Shown piece after piece: positions 6,731 to 12,933 of a DNA stretch of 17,043 nucleotides. The stretch covers positions 1 to 17,043 of the forward strand of contig JAOPYP010000383.1 in assembly GCA_025964635.1 (NCBI GenBank). The letters are read 5' to 3'. The notes beneath the pieces were generated by a model. It did not search any database, had not been told where the DNA came from, and saw nothing but the letters and a program-made list of their open reading frames with translations. The stretch's first letter is position 1, and each line of letters opens with the position of its first letter. Origin of the DNA: Actinomycetes bacterium (lineage in GTDB: Bacteria; Actinomycetota; Actinomycetes; Streptosporangiales; Streptosporangiaceae). The translations under genes were made by a program, and so were the position numbers.

Positions 6731-7378
6731 TCAGGTGATGACGTCGTCCACGGTGACGTTCACGGTGACGTCCTGGAGGCCGACCTTGCGGCGGAGCTCG
6801 GCTACGGCCCGCTGCTGGACCTGGCGGGCCACCGCGTCCACCGGGTCCCCGTACCGGACCGCGATCGCGAGATCCACCACCGCGGTGCGGCCCAGGACGC
6901 CGACGGCCGCGTGGGGGTGACGGTGCCGCAGGGTGGCCCGCTCAGCCAGGCCGGCCATCTGGCTGTGGGTGCTGCGGCCGAAGGCGACCCGGACCCCGGC
7001 GACATCCTGGGCGGCCTCGCGGGCGAGCCTGGCCACCACGCGGGCCGCGATGCGAATGGCTCCGCCGTCATCGAGCTGCAGGGTGTACCAGACGTCCGCG
7101 ACGAGCTTGCGGATCTGGCTCGCCACCGCGCTCTTCAGGGCGGCGGGCACGGCGACCTGCTCGGCGGCCAGGCTGCGGACGGGTTGCCAGATCCGGCCGA
7201 ATTCACGCAGTGCGGCCTGGCAGTAGAGGCAGTCCCGCTGGTGGCTGGTGAACTGGCTCGCGTACCCGTCGGCCGCCTGCCCGAGTAGCTCATCGACGTC
7301 GGTGCCGCAGGCCAGGTGCTGATTCGCCCCGCTCAGCAGCAGACTGACGTCGTGGATCGGCTCGCCTGGATCGCTCAT
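6731..7378 (-). CDS. ZAS zinc anti-sigma motif fused to Asp23/Gls24 domain
   Basis: 215-residue, predicted soluble protein with two parts. Residues 20-60 carry a zinc anti-sigma (ZAS) signature: His46-x3-Cys50-x2-Cys53 (HQRDCLYC), with His21 and Cys24 upstream as further ligand candidates. Residues about 104-215 match Asp23/Gls24: GGAIRIAARVVARLAREAA, then GRTAVVDLAIAVRYGDPV and VGLQDVTVNVTVDDV. There is no transmembrane segment. ATG 7378 follows a strong GGAGGTGA (7384-7391) that contains the stop codon of the sigma gene, so the two are tightly coupled; the ATG at 7393 overlaps this site and is unlikely. Binding the adjacent sigma factor is inferred from the ZAS motif and gene order. The Asp23 half suggests it senses or joins the Asp23/AmaP assembly encoded divergently. 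Confidence 0.85.
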   Translation of the reverse strand: MSDPGEPIHDVSLLLSGANQHLACGTDVDELLGQAADGYASQFTSHQRDCLYCQAALREFGRIWQPVRSLAAEQVAVPAALKSAVASQIRKLVADVWYTLQLDDGGAIRIAARVVARLAREAAQDVAGVRVAFGRSTHSQMAGLAERATLRHRHPHAAVGVLGRTAVVDLAIAVRYGDPVDAVARQVQQRAVAELRRKVGLQDVTVNVTVDDVIT

Positions 7379-7383
7379 CTGGT

Positions 7384-7926
7384 TCACCTCCACTCCGCGA
7401 GCGTCTTACTCAGTGTGCGCCTGCCCCGGAACAGGTGGCTACGCACGGCCGGGATGCTGCTTCCGGTGATGCGGGCTACCTCACCGTTGGACAGTCCCTC
7501 GAAATGATGCAGGACGATGGCGACCCGCTGCGGCGGCGGCAGGGCGGTCACGGCGGCGGTGACGGCGTCCACGGTCAGGTCGCGTTCCGTGTGCTGGCCG
7601 GGCTCGCCGCCCGCGGCGCTGACGTCGCCGAGCAGGTCGAGGGATTCAGTGACCCTTGTCCGGGTGATCCGGTTCAGCGCCCGGCGGGTGACGATCTGGT
7701 ACAGCCAGGTGGGGAAGCTGGAATGTCCCCGGAAGCCGGGCAGCTGCTGCCACGCGGTAACCAGCGCTTCCTGGGCGACGTCCTCAGCGTCGTGATGGTT
7801 GCCGAGCAGACGCAGCGCGACCCGGTAGGCCAGCCCGCCATGCCGGTCAACGAGTTCGGCGTAGGCGTCGACATAACCCTCCTGGGCCCGGCGCACCAGG
7901 TAGTCGTCACTGACATCTGATCCCAC
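7384..7926 (-). CDS. ECF-type RNA polymerase sigma factor
   Basis: 180-residue two-domain sigma factor that would redirect RNA polymerase to a stress regulon. Region 2 spans about 8-90 (DYLVRRAQEGYVDAYAELVD, then DAEDVAQEALVTAWQQLPGF and WLYQIVTRRALNRI); region 4 spans about 127-178 (LPPPQRVAIVLHHFEGLSNG, then SSIPAVRSHLFRGRRTL helix-turn-helix). The frame is open to 8499, but GTG 7926, preceded by a GGGGGAGGG ribosome site, gives a normal ECF length; everything upstream is the divergent asp23 region. Its stop codon lies inside the ribosome site of the ZAS-Asp23 gene, forming a sigma/anti-sigma operon. The target promoters are probably here, including the 7927-8136 region, but I could not define a consensus. 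Confidence 0.93.
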   Translation of the reverse strand: MGSDVSDDYLVRRAQEGYVDAYAELVDRHGGLAYRVALRLLGNHHDAEDVAQEALVTAWQQLPGFRGHSSFPTWLYQIVTRRALNRITRTRVTESLDLLGDVSAAGGEPGQHTERDLTVDAVTAAVTALPPPQRVAIVLHHFEGLSNGEVARITGSSIPAVRSHLFRGRRTLSKTLAEWR

Positions 7927-8136
7927 CGTCCCTCCCCCGAGCTTGAGAAACCCCCACCCGGCGCTGGATCCGGGTCTTCGCTGGGGCGTGAGCTTCCCGG
8001 GGATCGGGAAAAGATGTGCGACGTTTCCGGCTGGCACGTGTCTAACCATGCAGAGGCGGCCGAATACAACCGAGGCCGCCCGATGCGGCCGGTACCCCCA
8101 CCGCTTCTCCCGTCTCGACAGAGAGATCACTTCCTG
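7927..8136. promoter_or_regulatory. Divergent control region between sigma and asp23 genes
   Basis: 210 non-coding bases carry the promoters for both halves of the stress island. They hold two inverted repeats, TTCCCG-N5-CGGGAA (7994-8010) and GGCGGCC-N12-GGCCGCC (8055-8080), and a CACGTG palindrome (8035-8040). On the minus strand TTGTAT (8064-8069) and TTAGAC (8040-8045) are 18 bases apart, a weak candidate promoter for the sigma gene. A plus-strand promoter is not evident. Confidence 0.45.
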
Positions 8137-8613
8137 ATGACTCAGACCAGCTCCGCACCGCCGGCCAGGCCGGCCACCCGGGTGACTGACGCCGCCCCGG
8201 CCGGCACCGAACGGATGACGACCGACGATGGCAAGATCAGCGTGGCCCAGGGCGTGGTGCAGAAGATCGCCGGGATCGCCTGCCGCGAGATCAGCGGCGT
8301 GCACGCGATGGGCGCGTCCACCAGCCGCGCGTTCGGCGCGGTCCGCGAGCGCATCCCGGGCAGCTCGGGGCCGAACGTGGCTCAGGGCGTGGGTGTGGAG
8401 GTCGGGGAGACCCAGGCCGCGATCGACCTGGACATCGTCGTGGAGTACGGCGTCAGCATCGCTGACCTGGGCCGGAGCATCCAGCGCAACGTCAAGCAAG
8501 CCGTGGAGCGCATGACCGGCCTGGATGTCGTCGAGGTCAACGTGAACGTCGACGACCTCTACATGCCGGACAGCGGCGGCGACCAGGATGACGCGCCCTC
8601 GCGCGTGTCATGA
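8137..8613 (+). CDS. Asp23/Gls24 family envelope stress protein (copy 1)
   Basis: 158-residue cytoplasmic protein of the alkaline-shock (Asp23) family, which in Firmicutes polymerises at the membrane through the AmaP anchor and affects cell-envelope stress. The Asp23 domain covers about 32-141: GKISVAQGVVQKIAGIACRE, ISGVHAMG, then VGETQAAIDLDIVVEYGVSI and TGLDVVEVNVNVDDLYMP. The N-terminal 30 residues are Pro/Ala/Thr rich, and the C-terminus is acidic. The frame is open from 8014, but ATG 8137 is the first start giving a family-like N-terminus; a weak GAGAGA lies upstream. It is the first gene of the plus-strand operon and ends with an ATGA overlap into the next gene. Confidence 0.92.
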   Translation: MTQTSSAPPARPATRVTDAAPAGTERMTTDDGKISVAQGVVQKIAGIACREISGVHAMGASTSRAFGAVRERIPGSSGPNVAQGVGVEVGETQAAIDLDIVVEYGVSIADLGRSIQRNVKQAVERMTGLDVVEVNVNVDDLYMPDSGGDQDDAPSRVS

Positions 8614-9167
8614 CCGGGCGGGTTCCTCTCGCGGGAAATCCTCAGGTGCCGCCCGCGGACAGCGGCGCGGTCCCTGCCCGGGGAAACGCCGGGGGGCCGG
8701 CTGTGGCGGACGGCGTCGATCTCGATGCCGTGGCCGCGGCGGCCCGCAGCTGCCCGGCCATCGATGACCTCACCCCGGGTGCCTGGGGTGGCGTGGTCTC
8801 CTACCTGCCGGGACGGCAGGTAGCGGGGGTGCGGGTAGCCTCCGACCACGTGGTGATCTCCGTCCGCGGCCGGTGGGGGACCCCGGTCAGCGAGATGGCC
8901 CGCCAGGTCCGCAGCGCGGTCATGCCGCTGGTCGCGCCGCGGCGGGTCGACCTGGTGGTGGCCGACCTGACCGGCGCTCCTGGCGACGCCCCCGCTGGCG
9001 GCCAGCGTGAGGAGGTGGGCTCGTGGACGACGAGGAGTCCCGGCGCCGGGCCCGGCGCGAGTTCATCCGCACCCATCACCCCGACCGCGGCGGCGACCCG
9101 GACGCGTTCGCGGCTGGACTCGCCGCCTATGAGCGGATCCCCGCTGGTGCCCCAGCCGCCCGGGTAG
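8610..9167 (+). CDS. Degenerate Asp23-like protein
   Basis: 185-residue product. The middle (about 45-120: CPAIDDLTPGAWGGVVSYLP, then VASDHVVISVRGRWGTPVSE and RRVDLVVADL) follows the strand-helix pattern of the Asp23 domain but with weak motif conservation, so it looks like a diverged paralogue. Residues 1-40 are Pro/Gly/Ala rich. ATG 8610 overlaps the stop of the preceding asp23 gene (ATGA), supporting coupling. The last about 48 residues (Ser/Pro/Thr/Arg rich, low complexity) are read from the same DNA as the next gene in another frame, a 145-base overlap that is unusual. Either the tail is real but unconstrained, or a frame slip has extended it. The Asp23 relationship is moderately sure; function is not known. 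Confidence 0.7.
   Translation: MTGRVPLAGNPQVPPADSGAVPARGNAGGPAVADGVDLDAVAAAARSCPAIDDLTPGAWGGVVSYLPGRQVAGVRVASDHVVISVRGRWGTPVSEMARQVRSAVMPLVAPRRVDLVVADLTGAPGDAPAGGQREEVGSWTTRSPGAGPGASSSAPITPTAAATRTRSRLDSPPMSGSPLVPQPPG
9011..9016 (+). promoter_or_regulatory. Strong ribosome site deciding the J-like start
   Basis: GGAGGT with six bases to GTG 9023, and an in-frame TGA at 9008-9010 just before it. This fixes the start of the small gene inside the 3' end of the preceding ORF. Confidence 0.75.
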
Positions 9168-9259
9168 TGGTCGTCCCGGACACGCCCGTGCTGGTGAGCC
9201 TCCTGGCCACGGTGCTGCGCCGGATGGGCTGGCGGCGCCCGCCACGGCGGGTCAGGTAA
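9023..9259 (+). CDS. Small J-domain-like protein with HPD motif
   Basis: 78-residue product. Residues 5-38 look like the second half of a J-domain: a basic helix RRRARREFIRTH, the HPD signature at 19-21 in HHPDRGGDPDAF, and a following helix AFAAGLAAYERI. In full J-domains (DnaJ), HPD stimulates the ATPase of Hsp70; here the usual first helix is missing, and the C-terminal half (VVVVPDTPVLVSLLATVLRR) is a hydrophobic stretch that could be a membrane-associated helix. It has the best ribosome site in the operon. It lies between Asp23-like and DUF2273 genes, so a role in assembling or remodelling Asp23 complexes is a reasonable guess but only a guess. I know of no named family for it. Confidence 0.72.
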   Translation: MDDEESRRRARREFIRTHHPDRGGDPDAFAAGLAAYERIPAGAPAARVVVVPDTPVLVSLLATVLRRMGWRRPPRRVR

Positions 9260-9290
9260 CCACCTCGTTAGCTTCTGAATGTGAGATGAC

Positions 9291-9476
9291 ATGACACGTA
9301 CCACTGCGATCGGAATCGTGGTCGGCCTCGCCCTCGGCCTGGCCCTGGTGTTCGGCAACTTCGGGGACATGCTCATCGTGGCCCTGTTCGCCGCGATCGG
9401 CTTCGTCGTGGCCAAGGTCCTGGACGGCGAGCTGGACCTCGGCCCCTACCTGTCGCGCCGCCGCGATAGCCGATGA
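9291..9476 (+). CDS. DUF2273-like small membrane protein
   Basis: 61-residue protein with two closely spaced hydrophobic helices (about 5-22 and 26-43, GIVVGLALGLALVFG and MLIVALFAAIGFVVAKVL) and a short polar C-terminus ending YLSRRRDSR. Size, the G-D turn between helices and position next to asp23 and amaP match the DUF2273 small integral membrane proteins found in Asp23 operons. ATG 9291 follows a GTGAGATGAC stretch. The stop overlaps the next asp23 start (ATGA). Its role is unknown; it may help hold Asp23 at the membrane. Confidence 0.85.
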   Translation: MTRTTAIGIVVGLALGLALVFGNFGDMLIVALFAAIGFVVAKVLDGELDLGPYLSRRRDSR

Positions 9477-9904
9477 CGGCCAGCACGGCCGTCCTGCCTG
9501 CGGTAGCCCGCTCCCGGCCCGGGCGCACCGAGCTGGGGATGATCAGCATCAATGACCGGGTGGTGGAGAAGATGGCGGCCCGGGCCGCCATCGAGATCCC
9601 GGATGCCGGCGCGGCAGCGTCCCGGTTCCTGGGCCGGTCAATGGCCGGCGCTTCGGCCCTCGGCGCCCGCCAGACGAGCCTGACCGGCTTGCCGAAAACC
9701 TCGGCCGACGTCGACGGCTCCCGGGTCATCCTGGACCTGTCGATCAGCGTGCGCTGGCCGGCGTCCGTCCCCGAGGTCACTGACGCGGTTCGTGAGCACG
9801 TCCGCAGCCGGGTCGGCGAGCTGACCGGCCTGACCGTGACCGAGGTGTCCATCTCAGTCACGGCCCTGGTCACCCAGCTGCCCGCGCCGCCCCGGGTGCA
9901 CTGA
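9473..9904 (+). CDS. Asp23/Gls24 family envelope stress protein (copy 2)
   Basis: 143-residue cytoplasmic protein with an Asp23 domain over about 23-131: MISINDRVVEKMAARAAIEI, then GSRVILDLSISVRWPASVPE, TDAVREHVRSRVGELTGL and TVTEVSISVTAL. It is compact, with no long N-terminal extension beyond about 20 residues. ATG 9473 overlaps the stop of the DUF2273 gene by four bases, and a 19-base gap separates it from the DUF6286 gene. It differs clearly from copy 1, so the two may be distinct subunits rather than a recent duplication. Confidence 0.9.
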   Translation: MTASTAVLPAVARSRPGRTELGMISINDRVVEKMAARAAIEIPDAGAAASRFLGRSMAGASALGARQTSLTGLPKTSADVDGSRVILDLSISVRWPASVPEVTDAVREHVRSRVGELTGLTVTEVSISVTALVTQLPAPPRVH

Positions 9905-9923
9905 CGGGAGCGAGGACAAAACT

Positions 9924-10469
9924 ATGAGACTTGCCAATCGCGTCCTGGCCGCCCTGCTGAGCCTGGCGCTGATCGTCGTGAGCGTGCTGCTGATTGCCGA
10001 GGTCATCGCCGACCGGGCGAGTCACCGCGCGGCGATCGTGCACTGGCGCGGGGCCTATCACTGGGCTCAGCTCACCACCTGGAACGCAGGCAGCATCCGG
10101 GTGATCTGCGGGATCCTGATCCTGGCCGGGCTGGTGCTGCTGATCGCCGAGCTGAAGCCGGCCCGGGTGTCCCGGCTCGCCGCCGACCCCGCCGAGGCTG
10201 GCGCCGACGCCATTGACACCGCCTACACGCGCCGGGGTCTCGCCGCGGCCATCCGGTCGGCGGTCACGGCGGTGGATGGAGTGCGGAGCACCGCCGTAAA
10301 GGTAAGGCGCCGCAAGGTGAAGATTGCTGCGATCGCCTCGGCCCAGGACCGGGCCGCCGCGCGCAGCCTGCACGATCCCATCGCGGACGCTGCCCGTCAG
10401 CGGCTCACGGCATTGAAGCTGCGCCGGCCACCGACGGTGGCCGTCCGGGTCTCCCCCAGGAGTCGCTGA
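9924..10469 (+). CDS. DUF6286-type membrane protein
   Basis: 181-residue protein with two transmembrane helices (about 6-27 and 58-76) and a cytosolic, basic C-terminal domain of about 100 residues (ADAIDTAYTRRGLAAAIRSA, KVRRRKVKIAA, ending PTVAVRVSPRSR). The pattern and the place between asp23 and amaP match the DUF6286 proteins of actinobacterial Asp23 clusters. The topology is AmaP-like, so it could be a second anchor. A GGGAGCGAGG ribosome site precedes ATG 9924. The stop and the amaP start share one base (TGATG). The family name is from memory of these clusters; the membrane topology is read directly. Confidence 0.8.
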   Translation: MRLANRVLAALLSLALIVVSVLLIAEVIADRASHRAAIVHWRGAYHWAQLTTWNAGSIRVICGILILAGLVLLIAELKPARVSRLAADPAEAGADAIDTAYTRRGLAAAIRSAVTAVDGVRSTAVKVRRRKVKIAAIASAQDRAAARSLHDPIADAARQRLTALKLRRPPTVAVRVSPRSR

Positions 10470-11044
10470 TGCACGCCGACCGCACCAACCGCGCCATGCT
10501 GCTGCTGTTCGCAGTGCTGCTGATCGCCGTCGGCCTCGACGCAGGCGCCGCATCCATCGGCGTGTACGGAACCGCCACCGCGCACAGCCACCTCATGGCC
10601 AACCCGACCGGGCATTTCATCGGCGTCAACGGTGTCTGGCTGTGGCCCGTCGCCGCGGTGGCCGCGCTGATCGTCGCCCTGCTCGCGCTGCGCTGGCTGA
10701 TCGCTCTGCTTTTCTCGACTGACCGCTCCGGTGAGGTGCGCATCCGCTCGGGCAGCGGTGCGGGCCGCACCAGCCTGGCCGACGGGGCGCTGACCGATGC
10801 AGTGGTGGAGGAGATCGAAGGCTACCGGGGCGTGAATACGGCGCGGGCCCGGCTGATCGGCGACCGGGAGGATCCCGAGCTTGTGGTCACGGCCGCGCTG
10901 GAGGAAACCGCTGACTTCACTGCGCTGCGGCAGCGCATCGAGACGGAAGCCCTGACCCACGCCCGGCAGGCGCTGGGCAACATGTCGCTGCCGGCCCAGC
11001 TGGATCTGACCATCACGACGAGGCGCTCCGCGCGGGTCGTCTAG
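10469..11044 (+). CDS. amaP: Alkaline shock response membrane anchor AmaP
   Basis: 191-residue membrane anchor for Asp23. Two helices, about 9-31 and 58-82, separated by a short extracytoplasmic loop and ending in the family-like ALRWLIALLF, are followed by a cytosolic domain of about 105 residues (ALTDAVVEEIEGYRGVNTAR, DREDPELVVTAALEETADFT). In Staphylococcus AmaP recruits Asp23 to the membrane; the same role is inferred here. It is the last gene of the plus-strand operon. Its TAG stop (11042-11044) lies inside the CTAG flank of an IS element: removing the IS restores the same stop, so the protein is not truncated. Confidence 0.88.
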   Translation: MHADRTNRAMLLLFAVLLIAVGLDAGAASIGVYGTATAHSHLMANPTGHFIGVNGVWLWPVAAVAALIVALLALRWLIALLFSTDRSGEVRIRSGSGAGRTSLADGALTDAVVEEIEGYRGVNTARARLIGDREDPELVVTAALEETADFTALRQRIETEALTHARQALGNMSLPAQLDLTITTRRSARVV

Positions 11045-11066
11045 GGCGTGTCCCGTAGATCTTGGG
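11045..11066. repeat. IS left terminal inverted repeat
   Basis: GCGTGTCCCGTAGATC (11046-11061) matches the reversed right end exactly; allowing mismatches at positions 1 and 18 extends the match to about 22 bases. Confidence 0.9.
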
Positions 11067-11091
11067 GGGCCTTTCCGTTTGGATTGCGTCC

Positions 11092-11520
11092 GTGGAGGAT
11101 GAACGGCTGAAGCGGCATGACCTGAGTGATGCGGAGTGGGCGCGGCTGGCGCCGTTGCTGCCTGGGCATCCGCGGCAGGGGCACCGGTGGAATGATCACC
11201 GGCTGGTGATCGACGGGATCTTCTTCCGCACCCGGGCGGGGTGCCCGTGGCGGGACCTGCCGGAGCGGTTCGGGAATTGGAAGACCGTGTATAACCGGCA
11301 TCGCCGCTGGTCAGGCGACGGGACGTGGGAGAAGATCCTGGACCGGCTCCGCGCTGGGTGTGACGGGGCCGAAGGGCGGGCGTGGACGGTCGCGGCAGAT
11401 GCGACGGTCGTCCGGGCGCACCAGCACGCGGCCGGGGCGCGGCACCAGCCGCCGGCCGGCGTTGACCCGGCGCGGCTGGCGCCCGCGGTGCTGAGCGCTC
11501 CGGTGCGCATCAGGGGCTGA
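11092..11520 (+). CDS. IS5-type transposase, ORF A (N-terminal part)
   Basis: First reading frame of the transposase: DNA-binding DUF4096-like region (LKRHDLSDAEWARLAPLLPG, DGIFFRTRAGCPWRDLPERF, WKTVYNRHRRWSGDGTWEKI) and the first catalytic Asp in ADATVVRAHQHAAGA. GTG 11092 is the first sensible start. The frame stops at TGA 11518-11520, before the rest of the DDE domain, which continues in the next frame. Confidence 0.88.
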   Translation: MEDERLKRHDLSDAEWARLAPLLPGHPRQGHRWNDHRLVIDGIFFRTRAGCPWRDLPERFGNWKTVYNRHRRWSGDGTWEKILDRLRAGCDGAEGRAWTVAADATVVRAHQHAAGARHQPPAGVDPARLAPAVLSAPVRIRG

Positions 11521-12034
11521 ACCAAATTACAAGGACCGGGAGACATTAGGCCGGTCCCGCGGCGGGCTGACCACGAAGATTCACCTGCTCGCCGATTCCG
11601 GCCGCCGGCCGCTGGCCCGGGTGACCAGCTCCGGGCAGCGTCACGACTCGCTGGCCTTCGTCCCGCTCATGGACCGGCTGGCGATCAGCCGCCGGGGCCG
11701 GGGCCGGCGCAGGACCAGGCCCGGGCGGGTCCTGGGCGACAAGGCGTACTCCAGCACCGCAATCCGCTCTCACCTGCGAAGACGGGGTATCAAGGCGACC
11801 ATCCCCGAACCCTCCGGCCAAGTCCGCAACCGGCTCCGCCGCGGCAGTGCGGGTGGCCGGCCACCCGCGTTCGACCGTGCCGCGTACAAGGAACGCAACA
11901 TCGCCGGGCGTGCCTTCTGCCAGCTTCGCCAGCACCGCGCCGTCGCCACCAGGTACGACAAACGCGACTTCGTCTGGCGTGGAACCGTCGATGTCGCCTC
12001 GATCAGGATCTGGCTCCGCCACCCTGTCCCATGA
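11495..12034 (+). CDS. IS5-type transposase, ORF B (C-terminal part)
   Basis: Continuation of the DDE transposase in the +1 frame, open from 11495. It reads YKDRETLGRSRGGLTTKIHL, then the second catalytic Asp in LGDKAYSS, then the catalytic Glu in YKERNIAGRAF with RAVATRYDKRDFVW, the usual IS5 ending. The first start in frame, GTG 11621, would omit the GRSRGGLTTKIHL core, so expression as a fusion with ORF A by frameshift is likelier than independent initiation. The 26-base window 11495-11520 is open in both frames. It contains a TTA codon (11546-11548). Confidence 0.85.
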   Translation, partial: ALRCASGAEPNYKDRETLGRSRGGLTTKIHLLADSGRRPLARVTSSGQRHDSLAFVPLMDRLAISRRGRGRRRTRPGRVLGDKAYSSTAIRSHLRRRGIKATIPEPSGQVRNRLRRGSAGGRPPAFDRAAYKERNIAGRAFCQLRQHRAVATRYDKRDFVWRGTVDVASIRIWLRHPVP

Positions 12035-12049
12035 TCTACGGGACACGCT
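12028..12049. repeat. IS right terminal inverted repeat
   Basis: GATCTACGGGACACGCT at 12033-12049 is the reverse complement of the left end with one terminal mismatch; the transposase stop codon lies in it. Confidence 0.9.
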
Positions 12050-12075
12050 CTAGTCAGCCCGGTCCGGCCGAACAT

Positions 12076-12933
12076 CTAGCTTGAGGTGGCGGCCCGGGCC
12101 GCGGCCTGCAGCACGTGCTGCATCAGCACGGCGGTGGTGACCGGGCCGACCCCGCCCGGCACCGGGGTGAGCACCGAGGCGATCCCGGTAACGGCGGCGG
12201 CGTCCACGTCGCCCACCAGCTTCCCGCCGTCCGTGGGGCTGGTGCCCACGTCGATGACCACGGCCGCCGGGCGGATGTGCTCCGCCCCGATCAGCTTCGG
12301 CTGGCCGGCCGCCACGACCAGGACCTCCGCCTCCCGGCAGACCGCCCGGAGATCCTGGGTCCGGGAGTGTGCGATGGTGACCGTGGCGTGCTCGGCGAGC
12401 AGCAGCAGCGCCGCGGGCTTGCCCACCACCGTGGACCGGCCGACCACGACCGCGCGGCGCCCGCTCAGCGGGATCCGCTCGTGCCGGAGGATGGCCAGCA
12501 CGGCCGCGGCGGTGGCGGGGGCGAAGACGGCCGGGAACCCGGCCGCCAGCCCGCCCAGCGAGGCCGGGTTCGCCCCGTCGACGTCCTTGCCGACCGGGAT
12601 CACCCCGCCCACGCTGGGGAGATCCACTCCGGCCGGCAACGGGGTCTGGCAGATGACGCCGTGCACCGCCGGGTCCAGGGACAGTTCCGCGAGACGGCCC
12701 GCGATCTGCTCCGACCTGAGTGGCCCGCCCATCCGGTGGACCTGGCAGGCGACGCCGGTCCGGGCGGCGGACCGCTGAATGGACCGCACGTACCAGGCCG
12801 CGCCCGCGTCGTCTGTGGGGACCAGGACCGCCAGGGTGGGGGTGATCCCGCGGCTGCGCAGGACGTCGGCCGCCGCGGCGGCCGCCGTGGCCATGGTCAC
12901 GGCGATCGTCCTGCCGTCCACGAGGTGGGTCAC
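12076..12933 (-). CDS. folD: FolD-like methylene-THF dehydrogenase, catalytic Lys replaced
   Basis: 285-residue cytosolic protein of the FolD family (methylene-THF to methenyl-THF with NADP, then hydrolysis to 10-formyl-THF). Family marks: WYVRSI (47-52), CQTPLPAGVD with Gln96, PVGKDVDGANPASLGGL (113-129), NADP loop VVVGRSTVVGKPAALLL (162-178) and TPVPGGVGPVT (256-266). The conserved lysine of the S/Y-x-V-x-x-K motif (Lys54 in E. coli FolD, needed for cyclohydrolase activity) is Ile52 here, although the nearby Tyr48 is kept. The product may therefore be dehydrogenase-only or have another role. GTG 12933 with GGGAG upstream gives the family N-terminus; the frame open to 13242 is a shadow of the opposite gene. 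It is divergent from the aldehyde oxidoreductase operon, 54 bases away. Confidence 0.9.
   Translation of the reverse strand: MTHLVDGRTIAVTMATAAAAAADVLRSRGITPTLAVLVPTDDAGAAWYVRSIQRSAARTGVACQVHRMGGPLRSEQIAGRLAELSLDPAVHGVICQTPLPAGVDLPSVGGVIPVGKDVDGANPASLGGLAAGFPAVFAPATAAAVLAILRHERIPLSGRRAVVVGRSTVVGKPAALLLLAEHATVTIAHSRTQDLRAVCREAEVLVVAAGQPKLIGAEHIRPAAVVIDVGTSPTDGGKLVGDVDAAAVTGIASVLTPVPGGVGPVTTAVLMQHVLQAAARAATSS

Larger units (their letters stand above)
11041..12053 (+). mobile_element. IS5-family insertion sequence with CTAG flanks
   Basis: About 1005 bases (11045-12049) bounded by near-perfect terminal inverted repeats. The left end is GGCGTGTCCCGTAGATC; the right end, reversed, is AGCGTGTCCCGTAGATC. 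CTAG flanks both sides (11041-11044 and 12050-12053), either a 4-base duplication or a TA duplication plus palindromic ends. The two-frame DDE transposase and the ends suit the IS427-like group of IS5. It separates amaP from folD in a convergent gap. Confidence 0.92.

Noticed and set aside
7927..8499. Upstream extension of the sigma-factor frame to 8499
   Set aside because: It runs antisense through the control region and asp23 copy 1; GTG 7926 with a ribosome site gives the normal sigma length.
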